A stretch of DNA of 64,000 nt, from NCBI GenBank assembly GCA_902495075.1, contig CABUVO010000001.1, forward strand, positions 62,001 through 126,000. The letters are read 5' to 3'. The first letter of the stretch is position 1. Each line of letters begins with the position of its first letter. Shown one piece after another: positions 1 through 9,147 of the stretch. The notes under the pieces were generated by a model, which made no database searches, had not been told where the DNA came from, and saw only the letters and a list, made by a program, of their open reading frames with translations. The translations under genes were made by a program, and so were the position numbers. Origin of the DNA: an uncultured Porphyromonadaceae bacterium. Lineage in GTDB: Bacteria > Bacteroidota > Bacteroidia > Bacteroidales > Muribaculaceae.

Positions 1-1681
1 CGAAAATTTCCATAACCTTATCCATCGGGTAGGAAACCTCAATGACTTCAGGTACGGCTGACATAAATCGGGATACATGCATTTTTTTGTATAGATCGGC
101 ACGAAACATTATGTTTCGGATCTCATCAAGAAGAACGACCCCTTTAAGATATCCCTCACTGTCAGTGACCGGAAAGAGATTACGATTTGATACAGATATT
201 ACATCTACCATCTCTTTAAGGTTCATTTCGGGATGTACTTCTTTAAAGTCAGTTTCAATCAGATTGTCGACTTTGAGAAGGGTTAACACAGCCTTATCTT
301 TCTGGTGAGTCACCAAATCTCCTGCCTTTGCAAGACGCATGGTATATATGCTGTAGGGAGTAAAGATGCGTATTGTGATATATGCCAGGGCAGAGACAAT
401 GAGCAGTGGGAGAAAGAGATCGTAGCCTCCTGTCATCTCCGCGGTGAGGAAGATTGCCATAAGGGGGGCATGCATTACGCCGCTCATTACACCAGCCATT
501 CCCATCAAGGCAAAGTTCTTTTGTGACAATTCGAATCCGAGGTCGAGGTTATTGACAATATAAGCAAACAGAAATCCTGTCAGTGCGCCCACGAACAATG
601 ATGGTGCGAAAGTTCCGCCAACGCCCCCCGCACCGTTTGTTGCGGATGTGGCGAAGGCTTTTGTCAAAGCTACTGCTGCGATAAAAAGTATGAGAAACCA
701 TACGTTGTCTCGGTCAACGTAGAATATCGTGCCGTCAACCACTTTTGATACATCACCAAGAAGAAGATTATTTATGGCTCCATATCCCTCACCATATAGA
801 GGCGGAAAAAGAAATATGAGTCCAGCCATTATGATTCCTCCAACCGCAATTTTGAGACCCTGATGTTTTAATTTACCAAACATTGATTCCATCATAAACA
901 TTACTTTGGTAAAATAATATGACATCAGACCGCATACAATTCCGAGCAATATGGTGAATGGAATGCGACTTGTGGCAAATGCTTCAGATTGCACGAAGAA
1001 GAATTCCGCGCTGTATCCTTCAAGCACATATGCTACCACAGCACCGGCGACAGAAGATAACAGCAGAGGCATAACTGTCATTCCCGTGAGATCGATCATT
1101 AGCACTTCAAGTGTGAACAACATACCTGCGATGGGGGCACGGAAAATGCCCGCAATGCCGGCGGCAGCTCCACATCCGACGAGTATCATAAGAATGCGGG
1201 GAGAAAGACGGAATGCCTGACCGATGTTTGATCCGATGGCAGCTCCGGTGAACACGATCGGTCCCTCTGCTCCAACCGAGCCACCAAAACCTATTGTGAT
1301 GGATGATGCGACGAGTGAAGCATACATGTTGCGTTTTTTCAGACGCGATTTACGTCGAGAAATTGCGTAAAGAACTTTCGTAACGCCATGAGATATATTC
1401 TCCTTAACAACATATTTCAGGAAAAGGGTGACAATGAGAATGCCGACAACCGGATAAACAAGATAGAGCCAATTGGCAGTAGTCGTGTTCATATGTGCCG
1501 TCAGCATTCCGGCTATCAGATGGATGAGAAATTTGAGTAGTTGCGCGGCAAATCCACAGAAAACACCAACCACAAGTGCAAGTATAAGAAGAAAATTCTT
1601 TTCCTTGATGTGGTGTTCCCTCCATATCACAATCTTCATCCACCATTCTGTGAATCTATTATGTGTTTCTTTATATGCCAT
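1..1681 (-). CDS. ClC-family chloride channel/antiporter with CBS region (3' end missing)
   Basis: Integral membrane chloride channel or Cl-/H+ exchanger of the ClC family. The gene begins at 1681 (MAYKETHN) and is open to the left edge, giving about 560 codons with the C-terminus missing. The gating-glutamate motif GxEGP is seen as GAEGP near residues 137-141, and the second selectivity-filter motif as GGTFAPSL near 355-362. Many hydrophobic segments lie between residues 30 and 440. After about residue 455 the sequence becomes soluble and reads like paired CBS domains, which in this family sense adenine nucleotides. The classical GSGIP motif is weakly conserved (SHGVTKV near 97-103). Whether it works as channel or exchanger cannot be told from sequence alone. 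Its role is probably ion and pH homeostasis. Confidence 0.93.
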   Translation of the reverse strand, partial: MAYKETHNRFTEWWMKIVIWREHHIKEKNFLLILALVVGVFCGFAAQLLKFLIHLIAGMLTAHMNTTTANWLYLVYPVVGILIVTLFLKYVVKENISHGVTKVLYAISRRKSRLKKRNMYASLVASSITIGFGGSVGAEGPIVFTGAAIGSNIGQAFRLSPRILMILVGCGAAAGIAGIFRAPIAGMLFTLEVLMIDLTGMTVMPLLLSSVAGAVVAYVLEGYSAEFFFVQSEAFATSRIPFTILLGIVCGLMSYYFTKVMFMMESMFGKLKHQGLKIAVGGIIMAGLIFLFPPLYGEGYGAINNLLLGDVSKVVDGTIFYVDRDNVWFLILFIAAVALTKAFATSATNGAGGVGGTFAPSLFVGALTGFLFAYIVNNLDLGFELSQKNFALMGMAGVMSGVMHAPLMAIFLTAEMTGGYDLFLPLLIVSALAYITIRIFTPYSIYTMRLAKAGDLVTHQKDKAVLTLLKVDNLIETDFKEVHPEMNLKEMVDVISVSNRNLFPVTDSEGYLKGVVLLDEIRNIMFRADLYKKMHVSRFMSAVPEVIEVSYPMDKVMEIF

Positions 1682-1718
1682 ATCGAAAATTCTTTTAAAT
1701 AGCTTACATCGTAATGAG

Positions 1719-3149
1719 TCAGACTCCTGACCCGCGTATTATAGTTCTTATGGTATAGATGAGGATCTTAATGTCGAGCGCAATTGACATGTTTGTTATG
1801 TAGATAAGATCGAACTTTGTGCGGTTAACCATCTGATCTACATTAGAAGCGTAACCATATTTGACCATTCCCCAGGATGTGATGCCAGGTTTCACTTGAA
1901 AAACCAGACAATAGTAGGGGGCTCTTTCTATGATCTTGCGTATAAAAAAATCTCTTTCAGGGCGCGGACCAACAAGCGACATGTCTCCTTTCAGCACATT
2001 CCAGAATTGAGGTAACTCATCAAGACGATATTTTCTGAGTACTTTCCCAAGAGGTGTAACCCGTTTATCTTCAGACGAAGAGAGCATCGGTCCATTACTT
2101 TCAGCATCAACATACATTGAACGGAATTTATATATCTTGAATGGTTTCCGTTTTTTACCAATTCGTTCCTGATGGTAGAAGACAGGTCCAGGAGATGAAA
2201 GCTTCACGGCTATCATAAGAGCAACCATAATCGGAGACAATATGAGGAGAACACAGACAGACATTATTATATCGAATGTCAGTTTGATATTGTTTGAGCA
2301 ATCATTGAGAGGGGGAGAGGTCAGATCAATGAAAGGCTCAGCCATTATATCTGTCATTCTGATGGAGGAGGTGACATACGATAGTGTGTCGGGCATTATC
2401 TTGATGGGTATGCCAAGAGGGAAAAGACGGTCGAGCATTTCCAGCACAAGCGAGTCTTTTTCATTATCCGGCGCGAGAATCACCTGATCAATACTTTCTC
2501 GTTGACATACCTCCTCGATTTCATTCAACTCCCAGCATGGAAGTCCGGTCTGAAAATTTTGTTTTTCCTGTTTTATTCTTATGAATCCCACAACATTATA
2601 TTTCATAAGGGTTTTGGCACTCATAAGTTTCCTGTAAATATCATGGCCATTGAAGGAATCTCCTACAATTATTACGTTATGTCGGATATTATTTTTTATA
2701 GCATGTCTTCTTGTGGAGGCTGTGATTATTAGCCGACCTATATATGTCAATCCTAATAAAAGAAGGAAAGATATGCATATAAGTAGATAATCACTTGATA
2801 CAATAGGTCCTCTATCATTGATAAGGAGGATAAGGAATATCAAGGCAGCATTGAACAGGGCGGAATAAAAAGTGGTTATGAACTCATTAAGTCTTGATTT
2901 TTCATATGGCCTGTTGTAATATCCTGAGAGCCAATATACAAACAGCAGGGCAACAGGTATCAAGATTTGTTCCCATATGAGTTTTGGAGCAGTCAGATAA
3001 GCCACCAAACTTGGTGAGGTTAAAAATTCTTCATGAAGAATATAAAAGCGGGCTACATCGAAAAGGAGGAATGCAATTGCAGTTGTGACAAGATCACTTG
3101 TCACATATTTCAATCGTTGCATCACAATAGGTAGTCCTTTGGCTTTCAT
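1719..3149 (-). CDS. Polyprenyl glycosylphosphotransferase (WbaP/WcaJ type)
   Basis: Starts surface-polysaccharide synthesis by moving a sugar-1-phosphate from a nucleotide sugar to undecaprenyl phosphate at the inner membrane. The 476 residues show four N-terminal membrane segments (about 20-38, 58-74, 93-110, 119-138), a soluble CoA-binding-like middle domain (about 155-270), a re-entrant helix (about 290-315) and the C-terminal transferase domain. The latter carries KFRSM (341-345), DELPQFWNV (from 377) and GPRPE (394-398), the family catalytic block. Length is normal for the family. The sugar specificity cannot be read. It lies 23 bases from tsaC on the same strand; no other polysaccharide gene is nearby, so it is an isolated initiator here. 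Confidence 0.93.
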   Translation of the reverse strand: MKAKGLPIVMQRLKYVTSDLVTTAIAFLLFDVARFYILHEEFLTSPSLVAYLTAPKLIWEQILIPVALLFVYWLSGYYNRPYEKSRLNEFITTFYSALFNAALIFLILLINDRGPIVSSDYLLICISFLLLLGLTYIGRLIITASTRRHAIKNNIRHNVIIVGDSFNGHDIYRKLMSAKTLMKYNVVGFIRIKQEKQNFQTGLPCWELNEIEEVCQRESIDQVILAPDNEKDSLVLEMLDRLFPLGIPIKIMPDTLSYVTSSIRMTDIMAEPFIDLTSPPLNDCSNNIKLTFDIIMSVCVLLILSPIMVALMIAVKLSSPGPVFYHQERIGKKRKPFKIYKFRSMYVDAESNGPMLSSSEDKRVTPLGKVLRKYRLDELPQFWNVLKGDMSLVGPRPERDFFIRKIIERAPYYCLVFQVKPGITSWGMVKYGYASNVDQMVNRTKFDLIYITNMSIALDIKILIYTIRTIIRGSGV

Positions 3150-3172
3150 ACTATAGCGAGAAGATAAAATAT

Positions 3173-3730
3173 TTATCTTATAATTGTTATAACATTGGAA
3201 TATGTCACTTTTATGATATTGCTTGGCAAAGACTCTTTGTTGTTGCGACCATATTCCGCGATATAGTCTACCGCATTCAATATTTCCGGATCAATATCTG
3301 AGAATTGTTTTGGAGAGGGCTTGCCGGATATATTGGCTGATGTAGATACTACAGGATGTCTCAATCTTTGGCACAATCCTCTGGAATATGGTTCAGATGT
3401 TATTCTGAAACCTGCGGATCCGTCTTCAGCCAGTAGATTTTCAGCAATACCTTTGGGATTATCATATATAATCGTTAAGGGATTTACGGCTGCATCAATA
3501 AGTTGCCATGCTGCTTCCGGCACTTCTGAAACGAATTGCTGGAGCATTCCGTCAGAAGCCACGAGAGATAGCATTGATTTTGAATCAGCACGTTGTTTTA
3601 TCTTGAAGATGCGTTCTACAGCTTTTGCATTGCCAGCATCACATCCAAGACCCCATATGGTATCGGTAGGGTAAAGGATTACACCACCGTTCCTTAAAAC
3701 ATCAACAGCTTTTTTTAAATCTTCATTCAT
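3173..3730 (-). CDS. tsaC: L-threonylcarbamoyladenylate synthase (TsaC/YrdC)
   Basis: Makes threonylcarbamoyl-AMP from threonine, bicarbonate and ATP, the first step of the t6A modification at position 37 of ANN-decoding tRNAs. The 185-residue protein is a single YrdC domain of the short TsaC type, without the extra Sua5 domain. Visible signatures are PTDTIWGLGCD (21-31), the basic KQRADSKSM stretch (45-53) and STSANISG (129-136). It sits between the glycosyltransferase gene and nadE on the same strand, 11 bases after nadE, so it is likely cotranscribed with nadE. TsaD, which uses the product, is encoded at 8013-9035. Confidence 0.94.
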   Translation of the reverse strand: MNEDLKKAVDVLRNGGVILYPTDTIWGLGCDAGNAKAVERIFKIKQRADSKSMLSLVASDGMLQQFVSEVPEAAWQLIDAAVNPLTIIYDNPKGIAENLLAEDGSAGFRITSEPYSRGLCQRLRHPVVSTSANISGKPSPKQFSDIDPEILNAVDYIAEYGRNNKESLPSNIIKVTYSNVITIIR

Positions 3731-3741
3731 TTGAAATCTTA

Positions 3742-5658
3742 TTATAGAGCTTCAACTTCCTTTAGCCATAATGCAGCTGATGCGTCAGAAGGCATTCGCC
3801 AGTCACCGCGAGGAGATAGACAGACACTTCCGACTTTCATTCCGTCGGGCATGCATGAACGTTTGAACTGTTGTGAGAAAAATCTGCGATAGAATGTTTT
3901 GAGCCAATGCTTTATAGTCTCTTTCCCATATTTGCCGTTAAATGCATGGCAGGCAAGAGTGAAAATTTTGGTAGGAGAGAAAGAATGACGCAGCATTCCG
4001 TGTAGAAAGAAATCGTGAAGTTCGTATGGACCAACGAGATCTTCTGTTTTCTGTTTTATTGTGTCATCTTGGGCTGCCGGAAGAAGTTCGGGGCTTATGG
4101 GGGTATCAATGATATCGAGAAGAACACGTCTGATCTCAGGATTGTCCGTAGTATTGGCATAACCTTCTACAAGATATTTTACTAAAGTCTTTGGAACAGA
4201 TGTATTGACACCATACATCGACATTTGGTCTCCATTGTATGTGCACCATCCGAGTGCCAGTTCTGAAAGATCTCCTGTGCCGACAACAATCCCGCTTGTC
4301 TGATTGGCAAGATCCATAAGTATTTGCGTGCGTTCGCGTGCCTGCGAGTTTTCATAAGTGGCGTCATGCACAGCCGGATCATGTCCAATCGATTTGAAAT
4401 GTTGCTCTACCGCCTCATCTATGGGGATCTCCAACATTGTGACGCCTAATAGCTCCATTAGTTTCGAGGCATTCGAGTGTGTCCGTGTAGTTGTTCCGAA
4501 CCCCGGCATTGTCACTGCAGTGATGCCTTTCCGATCGTAACCAAGCAGGTCGTAAGCCTTGACTGTCACGAGAAGAGCAAGGGTGGAATCAAGACCACCG
4601 GATATTCCGATTACTGTGTTTTTACAATTTATTGCACGAAGACGTTGTGCAAGCCCCCATGCCTGAATTGAGGATATCTCATTGCAACGTTCACGAAAAA
4701 GTTCGGGCGCACCATCCGTAAATGGATGGGAAGAAACATAGCGCATGATTTCTTCATTCTTGTTTACGTTGTTATTGGCGACATCAATTATTTGGAATTC
4801 GTTGTTGGCAGAATCTGCGAAGGTGGAATATTTCAATCTGTCATTGCGGATTATATCCACATCTACATCTCGTATCTCCATTTTTGAATCGAGCGTGAAA
4901 CGTTTGGATTCAGCAAGGATTGATCCGTTTTCCGCTATTATGCAGTTACCGGAAAATACCAGGTCAGTCGAAGATTCTCCGAGTCCTGCCGACGCGTAGG
5001 CGTATCCGCAACGGCATCGAGCGGATTGTTGCGCGATTAAATCTACCAAATAGCGGTGTTTGCCTGCTATTTCATTGGTTGCAGAGAGATTCAATATTAT
5101 GTCTGCCCCCGCCATCGCCATCATACAACTCGGAGGAGCGGGTACCCAAAGATCTTCACAGATTTCGATTCCGACAACAGCTCCGTTGATTGAAAACAGA
5201 AGATTTCTTGACACGGGAAATTCTATATTGTCTGAAATGACAGAGTCGCAGTGTTTTCCTTCTGCAAACCATCTTTTTTCATAAAATTCGTTATAGTTCG
5301 GTATATGTGTTTTGGGGACAGCTCCTTTGATTTTGCCATTGTGAATAACAATCGCACAATTAAAGAGGCGGTTGCCATGACGTAGCGGTGCACCGACTAC
5401 AATTGTTGTGCTCAAATCCTTTGAAAACTTTGCAAGATCTTTAAGGGCATCTGATGTTTTTTCAAGAAGGTTCTGCTGAAAAAACAGATCCGCGCAGGTG
5501 TATCCTGTTATTGACATTTCCGGGAAAAAAGAGATGTCAGCATTCTTGCTGTCTGCAAGAATTAACATTTTCTTGATTTCGCTTATATTGAAGTCCACAT
5601 CTGCTGGTCTTACTTCCGGCGAGATCGCAGCTATTCGGATGTATCCTAATCCATTCAT
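3742..5658 (-). CDS. nadE: Glutamine-dependent NAD(+) synthetase
   Basis: Last step of NAD synthesis: nicotinic acid adenine dinucleotide, ATP and glutamine give NAD. This is the two-domain, glutamine-hydrolysing type. The N-terminal nitrilase-like glutaminase (about 1-290) shows the catalytic triad as E47 in FFPEMS, K116 in VPKTHIPNYNEF and C167 in GIEICEDLW. The C-terminal synthetase domain has the ATP-pyrophosphatase P-loop SGGLDS (353-358). Length of 638 residues is normal for the family. The start at 5658 is followed upstream by a 163-base divergent intergenic stretch shared with the outer-membrane protein at 5822, so the promoter should lie there. Confidence 0.96.
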   Translation of the reverse strand: MNGLGYIRIAAISPEVRPADVDFNISEIKKMLILADSKNADISFFPEMSITGYTCADLFFQQNLLEKTSDALKDLAKFSKDLSTTIVVGAPLRHGNRLFNCAIVIHNGKIKGAVPKTHIPNYNEFYEKRWFAEGKHCDSVISDNIEFPVSRNLLFSINGAVVGIEICEDLWVPAPPSCMMAMAGADIILNLSATNEIAGKHRYLVDLIAQQSARCRCGYAYASAGLGESSTDLVFSGNCIIAENGSILAESKRFTLDSKMEIRDVDVDIIRNDRLKYSTFADSANNEFQIIDVANNNVNKNEEIMRYVSSHPFTDGAPELFRERCNEISSIQAWGLAQRLRAINCKNTVIGISGGLDSTLALLVTVKAYDLLGYDRKGITAVTMPGFGTTTRTHSNASKLMELLGVTMLEIPIDEAVEQHFKSIGHDPAVHDATYENSQARERTQILMDLANQTSGIVVGTGDLSELALGWCTYNGDQMSMYGVNTSVPKTLVKYLVEGYANTTDNPEIRRVLLDIIDTPISPELLPAAQDDTIKQKTEDLVGPYELHDFFLHGMLRHSFSPTKIFTLACHAFNGKYGKETIKHWLKTFYRRFFSQQFKRSCMPDGMKVGSVCLSPRGDWRMPSDASAALWLKEVEAL

Positions 5659-5821
5659 CGTATGAGATTTAAGTTTTGACTGTAAAAATTGGGGTCAAAA
5701 TTTTTATTATTAATGCAAATTTAGCGAAACATTTTCATAAATCTATATGTTTTTTTATTGAATTTAGCACTTTATTGTGGTAAATCCCGTTATGAATTTA
5801 ACAATTTAATATAACTGATTT

Positions 5822-6304
5822 ATGAAAAAAGTATCCTTATTGGTTTTAGCCATAGTCGCGGCTATCGGAACCCTAATGCCTGCAAGGGCGCAAGCACAAA
5901 AAGGCGAGATGACTCTCGGACTGATGGGCGGTTTTGCCACATATAACAACGGTGGTTTTGCAGATGTTTATTTTCAATATACATTTGCCGATCATTTCCG
6001 CATCGCACCTGATTTAGGATATGTTTTCCGCAATGATAACAAATCTGCATTTGTTCTTGATGTTGATATGCATTTCCCGTTTAGGGTGGCAAAGGGATTT
6101 GCGATATATCCTTTGGCTGGTTTTACATTTAACAACTGGTCGTACAAACATGGTGACAGTGCGAGTCGGGCAGGTGCGAATTTTGGAGCCGGATTCGATC
6201 TCTATCTGACTTCATATTTGAAATTGACATTACAGGGTAAATATTCCTTAATGAATGATACAAGCGGAGGATTTTTTGGAATGGGAATAGGATATGTGTT
6301 CTAA
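5822..6304 (+). CDS. Small outer-membrane beta-barrel protein
   Basis: A 160-residue exported protein of unknown function. It has an N-terminal signal peptide (about 1-25, ending near ARAQAQ) followed by alternating hydrophobic and polar strands, for example FRIAPDLGYVF and FRVAKGFAIYPLAGF, and ends in a phenylalanine (GMGIGYVF), a hallmark of barrel proteins handled by the BAM machinery. It resembles the OmpA-like/OmpX-like eight-strand porin fold (family inference). It is monocistronic: a strong bidirectional terminator follows directly at 6316-6359. No ligand can be inferred. Confidence 0.8.
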   Translation: MKKVSLLVLAIVAAIGTLMPARAQAQKGEMTLGLMGGFATYNNGGFADVYFQYTFADHFRIAPDLGYVFRNDNKSAFVLDVDMHFPFRVAKGFAIYPLAGFTFNNWSYKHGDSASRAGANFGAGFDLYLTSYLKLTLQGKYSLMNDTSGGFFGMGIGYVF

Positions 6305-6315
6305 AAATACCGCAT

Positions 6316-6359
6316 AAAAACACCGGGCATTTTGCAAGTGCAAAATGCCCGGTGTTTTT
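6316..6359. terminator. Bidirectional intrinsic terminator
   Basis: A 20-bp perfect stem (6316-6335 with 6340-6359) and a 4-base loop, with A-tract on the left and T-tract on the right. It separates the convergent outer-membrane protein gene and the ribosomal cluster and can serve both strands. Confidence 0.92.
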
Positions 6360-6376
6360 TTGCGGAGTTGTCTTAA

Positions 6377-6526
6377 TTACTTAAGAGCGTCTTTAACTGC
6401 ATCGTTAGGCACCATTTCCTCTTTGAAAACATAAGCGCCCGTTTTAGGAGATTTCTCCATGATGATGACTTTGCTGTAGGTGCGTCCTTCACCTTTTTGA
6501 AGAGACGCGACGGTTTTCTTTGCCAT
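6377..6526 (-). CDS. DUF4295 small protein, ribosomal cluster
   Basis: A 49-residue basic protein beginning MAKKTVASLQKGEGR and ending VKDALK. It matches the DUF4295 family, known from Bacteroidetes and usually placed directly after rpmB and rpmG as here; the gap to rpmG is 12 bases. Its position and lysine-rich composition suggest a ribosome-associated role, but no function is established that I can name. It ends 17 bases from the terminator. The stop is TAA at 6377-6379 on the minus strand. Confidence 0.85.
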   Translation of the reverse strand: MAKKTVASLQKGEGRTYSKVIIMEKSPKTGAYVFKEEMVPNDAVKDALK

Positions 6527-6538
6527 AGTTCAGAGTGC

Positions 6539-6727
6539 TTATTTAATTTCTTTGTGAACGGTTACTTTCTTAAGGATGGGGTTATATTTTTTCAACTCCA
6601 GACGACCTGTTGTGTTCTTGCGGTTTTTGGTTGTGATGTAACGAGACATACCGGGCATACCGCTGGCCTTATGTTCTGTGCATTCGAGGATAACCTGAAC
6701 TCGATTGCCTTTAGCTTTCTTTGCCAT
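6539..6727 (-). CDS. rpmG: 50S ribosomal protein L33
   Basis: A 62-residue large-subunit protein. Recognisable features are MAKKAKGNRVQVILECTEH at the start and YITTKNRKNTTGRLELKKY in the middle. The zinc-binding CxxC pairs of some L33 paralogues are absent, so this is the zinc-independent (C-minus) form. It is the second gene of the rpmB-rpmG-DUF4295 operon, with 15 bases separating it from rpmB. Confidence 0.97.
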   Translation of the reverse strand: MAKKAKGNRVQVILECTEHKASGMPGMSRYITTKNRKNTTGRLELKKYNPILKKVTVHKEIK

Positions 6728-6742
6728 AATTTAAACTGAATT

Positions 6743-7006
6743 TTAGAGAGAAAGGATTTTGATGTCTTTGAAATCGAGATTTCCGGCAGCTTCCGCTTTT
6801 TTTAGAGCTGCGTTAAGGCCGATTTTGTTGATAGTGCGCATAGCGTGTGCGGACACTCGCAATACGATCCACATATCCTGCTCAACCCAGTAGTATTTTT
6901 TTGTGTGCAAGTTAACCTCGAACTTACGTTTGGTGCGACGTTTTGAGTGGGATACGTTGTTGCCCACCTGCGCCTTCTTGCCGGTAATTTGACAAACTTT
7001 AGCCAT
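6743..7006 (-). CDS. rpmB: 50S ribosomal protein L28
   Basis: An 87-residue large-subunit protein with the typical start MAKVCQITGKKAQVGNNVSH and the basic KRRTKRKFEVNLHTKKYW-like core. First gene of a three-gene operon, read from the promoter at 7132-7163, which would leave a leader of roughly 120 bases before the ATG. That leader could hold control signals, but no clear structure was found in it. Confidence 0.97.
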   Translation of the reverse strand: MAKVCQITGKKAQVGNNVSHSKRRTKRKFEVNLHTKKYYWVEQDMWIVLRVSAHAMRTINKIGLNAALKKAEAAGNLDFKDIKILSL

Positions 7007-7131
7007 GGCTGTTGCTATCTATTCTTGTTGTTAATTTTTTAGTTTATTGTTTCGGTCTTCATCGCAGTTCTCATATCATCGCTAATTGCATCATTTCCAG
7101 CGACTTTTAAGGATGGGTCACAAAACGTTTG

Positions 7132-7163
7132 CAAAATTACTTATTTTTTGTGAATTACACAAA
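7132..7163 (-). promoter_or_regulatory. Promoter of rpmB-rpmG operon
   Basis: On the minus strand, TTTG at 7160-7163, a 20-base spacer, and TAATTTTG at 7132-7139, an exact match to the Bacteroidetes primary sigma consensus (TTTG, N19-20, TAnnTTTG). Transcription would begin around 7125. Confidence 0.8.
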
Positions 7164-7185
7164 TTTTTTTGTAATTTTCAATAAA

Positions 7186-7203
7186 AAATCCCGATTTAAT
7201 CGG
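7186..7203 (-). terminator. Terminator after cinA-like gene
   Basis: On the minus strand a short stem CCGAT/ATCGG (7191-7203) with a 3-base loop is followed by GATTTTTTA, just past the stop of the CinA-like gene. It separates that transcript from the rpmB promoter. Confidence 0.7.
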
Positions 7204-7206
7204 TGT

Positions 7207-7977
7207 CTATTCGTCGTTGATGTCTTCTTGTGCTGTATAGGTGTTGCGCAAAAGGTTGATAAGCATCACCAGCGCGTGATTGGTGGCAGATTCAATGACG
7301 CGGTCTCTGTCTCCGTCGAAGCGGATGCATTCGCTCACTATCCGGTTGCCATATTTCACTGCGAACCAGACTGTGCCAACGGGTTTGAATTTTGATCCTC
7401 CTTCCGGTCCGGCAATGCCTGTGGTTGCGATGGCGCAGTCGGTATGCATGAGTCTTGCAGCACCCAGAGCCATTTGCTCTGCAACTTCGCGCGATACGGC
7501 ACCGTGACGTCCGATATCGCTGCGTGAAACTCCCAGCACATCTGCCTTGACATCGTTGCTGTAGCTGACCACACTCCCCATGAAATAGGCGGAGGAACCT
7601 GCGCGTTGCACTATTTTATGCGCGATGTTGCCACCTGTGCAACTTTCGGCAGATGATACCGTCAACTCTTTTTCTGAAAGCAGTTCACCCAGCACCTGCG
7701 ATAAAGATTTATCCTCGATTGTTACAAGTTCTTCGGAGAAGAGATCCTGTAGATTCTGGTGCAGACGATTCATTTGGAACCGTAACAATTCAACCCCGGA
7801 GTTAATTCCTGTCAGAGTTATCTTTGTCAGGAGGTTGCCTGAGTCTATGGTGACTTTCACAAACTCGGGAAGAGCCGCTTCGAAATGTTGAATGATTTTG
7901 GAAAGTTCCTGTTTGGTATATCCATAAATCACAACATGTCGGGTCTCTTTATGATCGGATGTGCTTTTCTTTGTCAT
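7207..7977 (-). CDS. CinA C-terminal-type nicotinamide-nucleotide amidohydrolase
   Basis: Family role: deamidation of nicotinamide mononucleotide to nicotinic acid mononucleotide (pyridine nucleotide salvage, PncC activity). The 256-residue protein has the CinA C-terminal domain (about 100-250) with AESCTGG, TTGIAGPEGG and KPVGTVWFAV. The first 95 residues resemble the short linker domain that precedes it in full-length CinA, but the usual N-terminal MoCF-type pyrophosphatase domain is absent. So only the amidase half is kept. It starts 35 bases after tsaD on the same strand and is likely cotranscribed with it. Confidence 0.88.
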   Translation of the reverse strand: MTKKSTSDHKETRHVVIYGYTKQELSKIIQHFEAALPEFVKVTIDSGNLLTKITLTGINSGVELLRFQMNRLHQNLQDLFSEELVTIEDKSLSQVLGELLSEKELTVSSAESCTGGNIAHKIVQRAGSSAYFMGSVVSYSNDVKADVLGVSRSDIGRHGAVSREVAEQMALGAARLMHTDCAIATTGIAGPEGGSKFKPVGTVWFAVKYGNRIVSECIRFDGDRDRVIESATNHALVMLINLLRNTYTAQEDINDE

Positions 7978-8012
7978 CGCCCCAAATTTAACTTTTATTT
8001 TTAAACAGCTTC

Positions 8013-9035
8013 TTATATTGAAACACGGGCAAAAGGTGGAAGCCCGAGTTGACTGAATTCGTTATTAAGATATTTATGGTATCCGGCAATGGCAACCATG
8101 GCTGCGTTGTCGGTGGTAAACGCACGAGGTGGTATCCAGGGTCGCACATTCATGCTCTTGCACAATCCTTCAACGGCATTGCGCACTCCGGAGTTCGCTG
8201 AAACCCCTCCACCTATGGCAACATGTTTCACTCCTGTCATTTTTATGGCTTTTTTGAGTTTGTTGAGAAGAATGTCTATGATTGTGGCTTGTAGGGATGC
8301 GCACAAATCTGCCATATTTTCTTCTATGAAACGAGGGTTCTCCTTAAGTCGGTCGCGAACAGTGTAGAGGAATGATGTCTTGAGCCCGCTGAAAGAATAA
8401 TCGAGGTCCGGAATGTGAGGTTTGCTAAACTGAAAAGCTTTTGGATTGCCTTCGGCTGCATAACGATCGATATGTGGACCGCCAGGATAGGGGAGACCGA
8501 TTGTTTTGGCACATTTATCGAAAGCTTCTCCGGCAGCATCATCGATGGTTTTCCCAAGGATTTCCATTTCAGACATGCTTTTTACAAGAATAATCTGGGA
8601 ATTACCTCCGGATATCAGCAAGCATAAGAAAGGATATTCCGGAATCTCGTCCTCCGGATTGACTTTAATGAAATGAGAAAGGACATGAGCATGAAGATGG
8701 TTGACATCAATCAAGGGGATGTCAAGTCCGATCGACATCCCTTTTGCAAAAGATGTTCCCACGAGAAGCGATCCCAGCAATCCCGGACCTCGTGTATAGG
8801 CTATTGCTGAAAGGTCTTCTTTGCTAATGTCTGCCTGACGGAGTGCTTCCGACACAACCGGTACTATATTTTGCTGGTGAGCACGAGAAGCAAGTTCGGG
8901 CACGACTCCACCATATGCTTCATGCACTTTCTGACTTGCGATAACATTGCTGCGAAGCAATCCGTCAACGATCACTGCCGCTGACGTGTCATCGCATGAT
9001 GATTCTATTCCGAGAATAGCTATACTCATTTTCAA
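8013..9035 (-). CDS. tsaD: tRNA N6-adenosine threonylcarbamoyltransferase
   Basis: Transfers the threonylcarbamoyl group made by TsaC to A37 of ANN-decoding tRNAs, working with TsaB and TsaE (not in this window). The 340-residue protein has ESSCDDTSA (11-19), the metal-binding histidines in NHLHAH (H113 and H117) and the ATP-binding region SGGNSQIIL, as in the Kae1/TsaD family. A second start at residue 3 (MSIAIL) is possible. Promoter elements at 9051-9082 place transcription start very close to the ATG. The cinA-like gene follows. Confidence 0.97.
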   Translation of the reverse strand: MKMSIAILGIESSCDDTSAAVIVDGLLRSNVIASQKVHEAYGGVVPELASRAHQQNIVPVVSEALRQADISKEDLSAIAYTRGPGLLGSLLVGTSFAKGMSIGLDIPLIDVNHLHAHVLSHFIKVNPEDEIPEYPFLCLLISGGNSQIILVKSMSEMEILGKTIDDAAGEAFDKCAKTIGLPYPGGPHIDRYAAEGNPKAFQFSKPHIPDLDYSFSGLKTSFLYTVRDRLKENPRFIEENMADLCASLQATIIDILLNKLKKAIKMTGVKHVAIGGGVSANSGVRNAVEGLCKSMNVRPWIPPRAFTTDNAAMVAIAGYHKYLNNEFSQLGLPPFARVSI

Positions 9036-9050
9036 GCTTGTTTACGATTA

Positions 9051-9082
9051 CAAAGTTAAGAAATGCTTTTCAATTTTTCAAT
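9051..9082 (-). promoter_or_regulatory. Promoter of tsaD
   Basis: On the minus strand ATTG at 9079-9082, a 20-base spacer and TAACTTTG at 9051-9058. The start point would fall around 9045, giving a leader of about 10 bases. Confidence 0.65.
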
Positions 9083-9132
9083 AAATAAGATAAAATATAC
9101 TTTAAAATGCCGATGTAATCATGGAAATTTAG

Positions 9133-9140
9133 TAATTTTG
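9133..9140 (+). promoter_or_regulatory. -7 element upstream of tamB
   Basis: TAATTTTG lies 7 bases before the ATG of the TamB gene. The upstream TTTG element is not clear. If used, the transcript would be nearly leaderless. Confidence 0.5.
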
Positions 9141-9147
9141 TAGTCAT

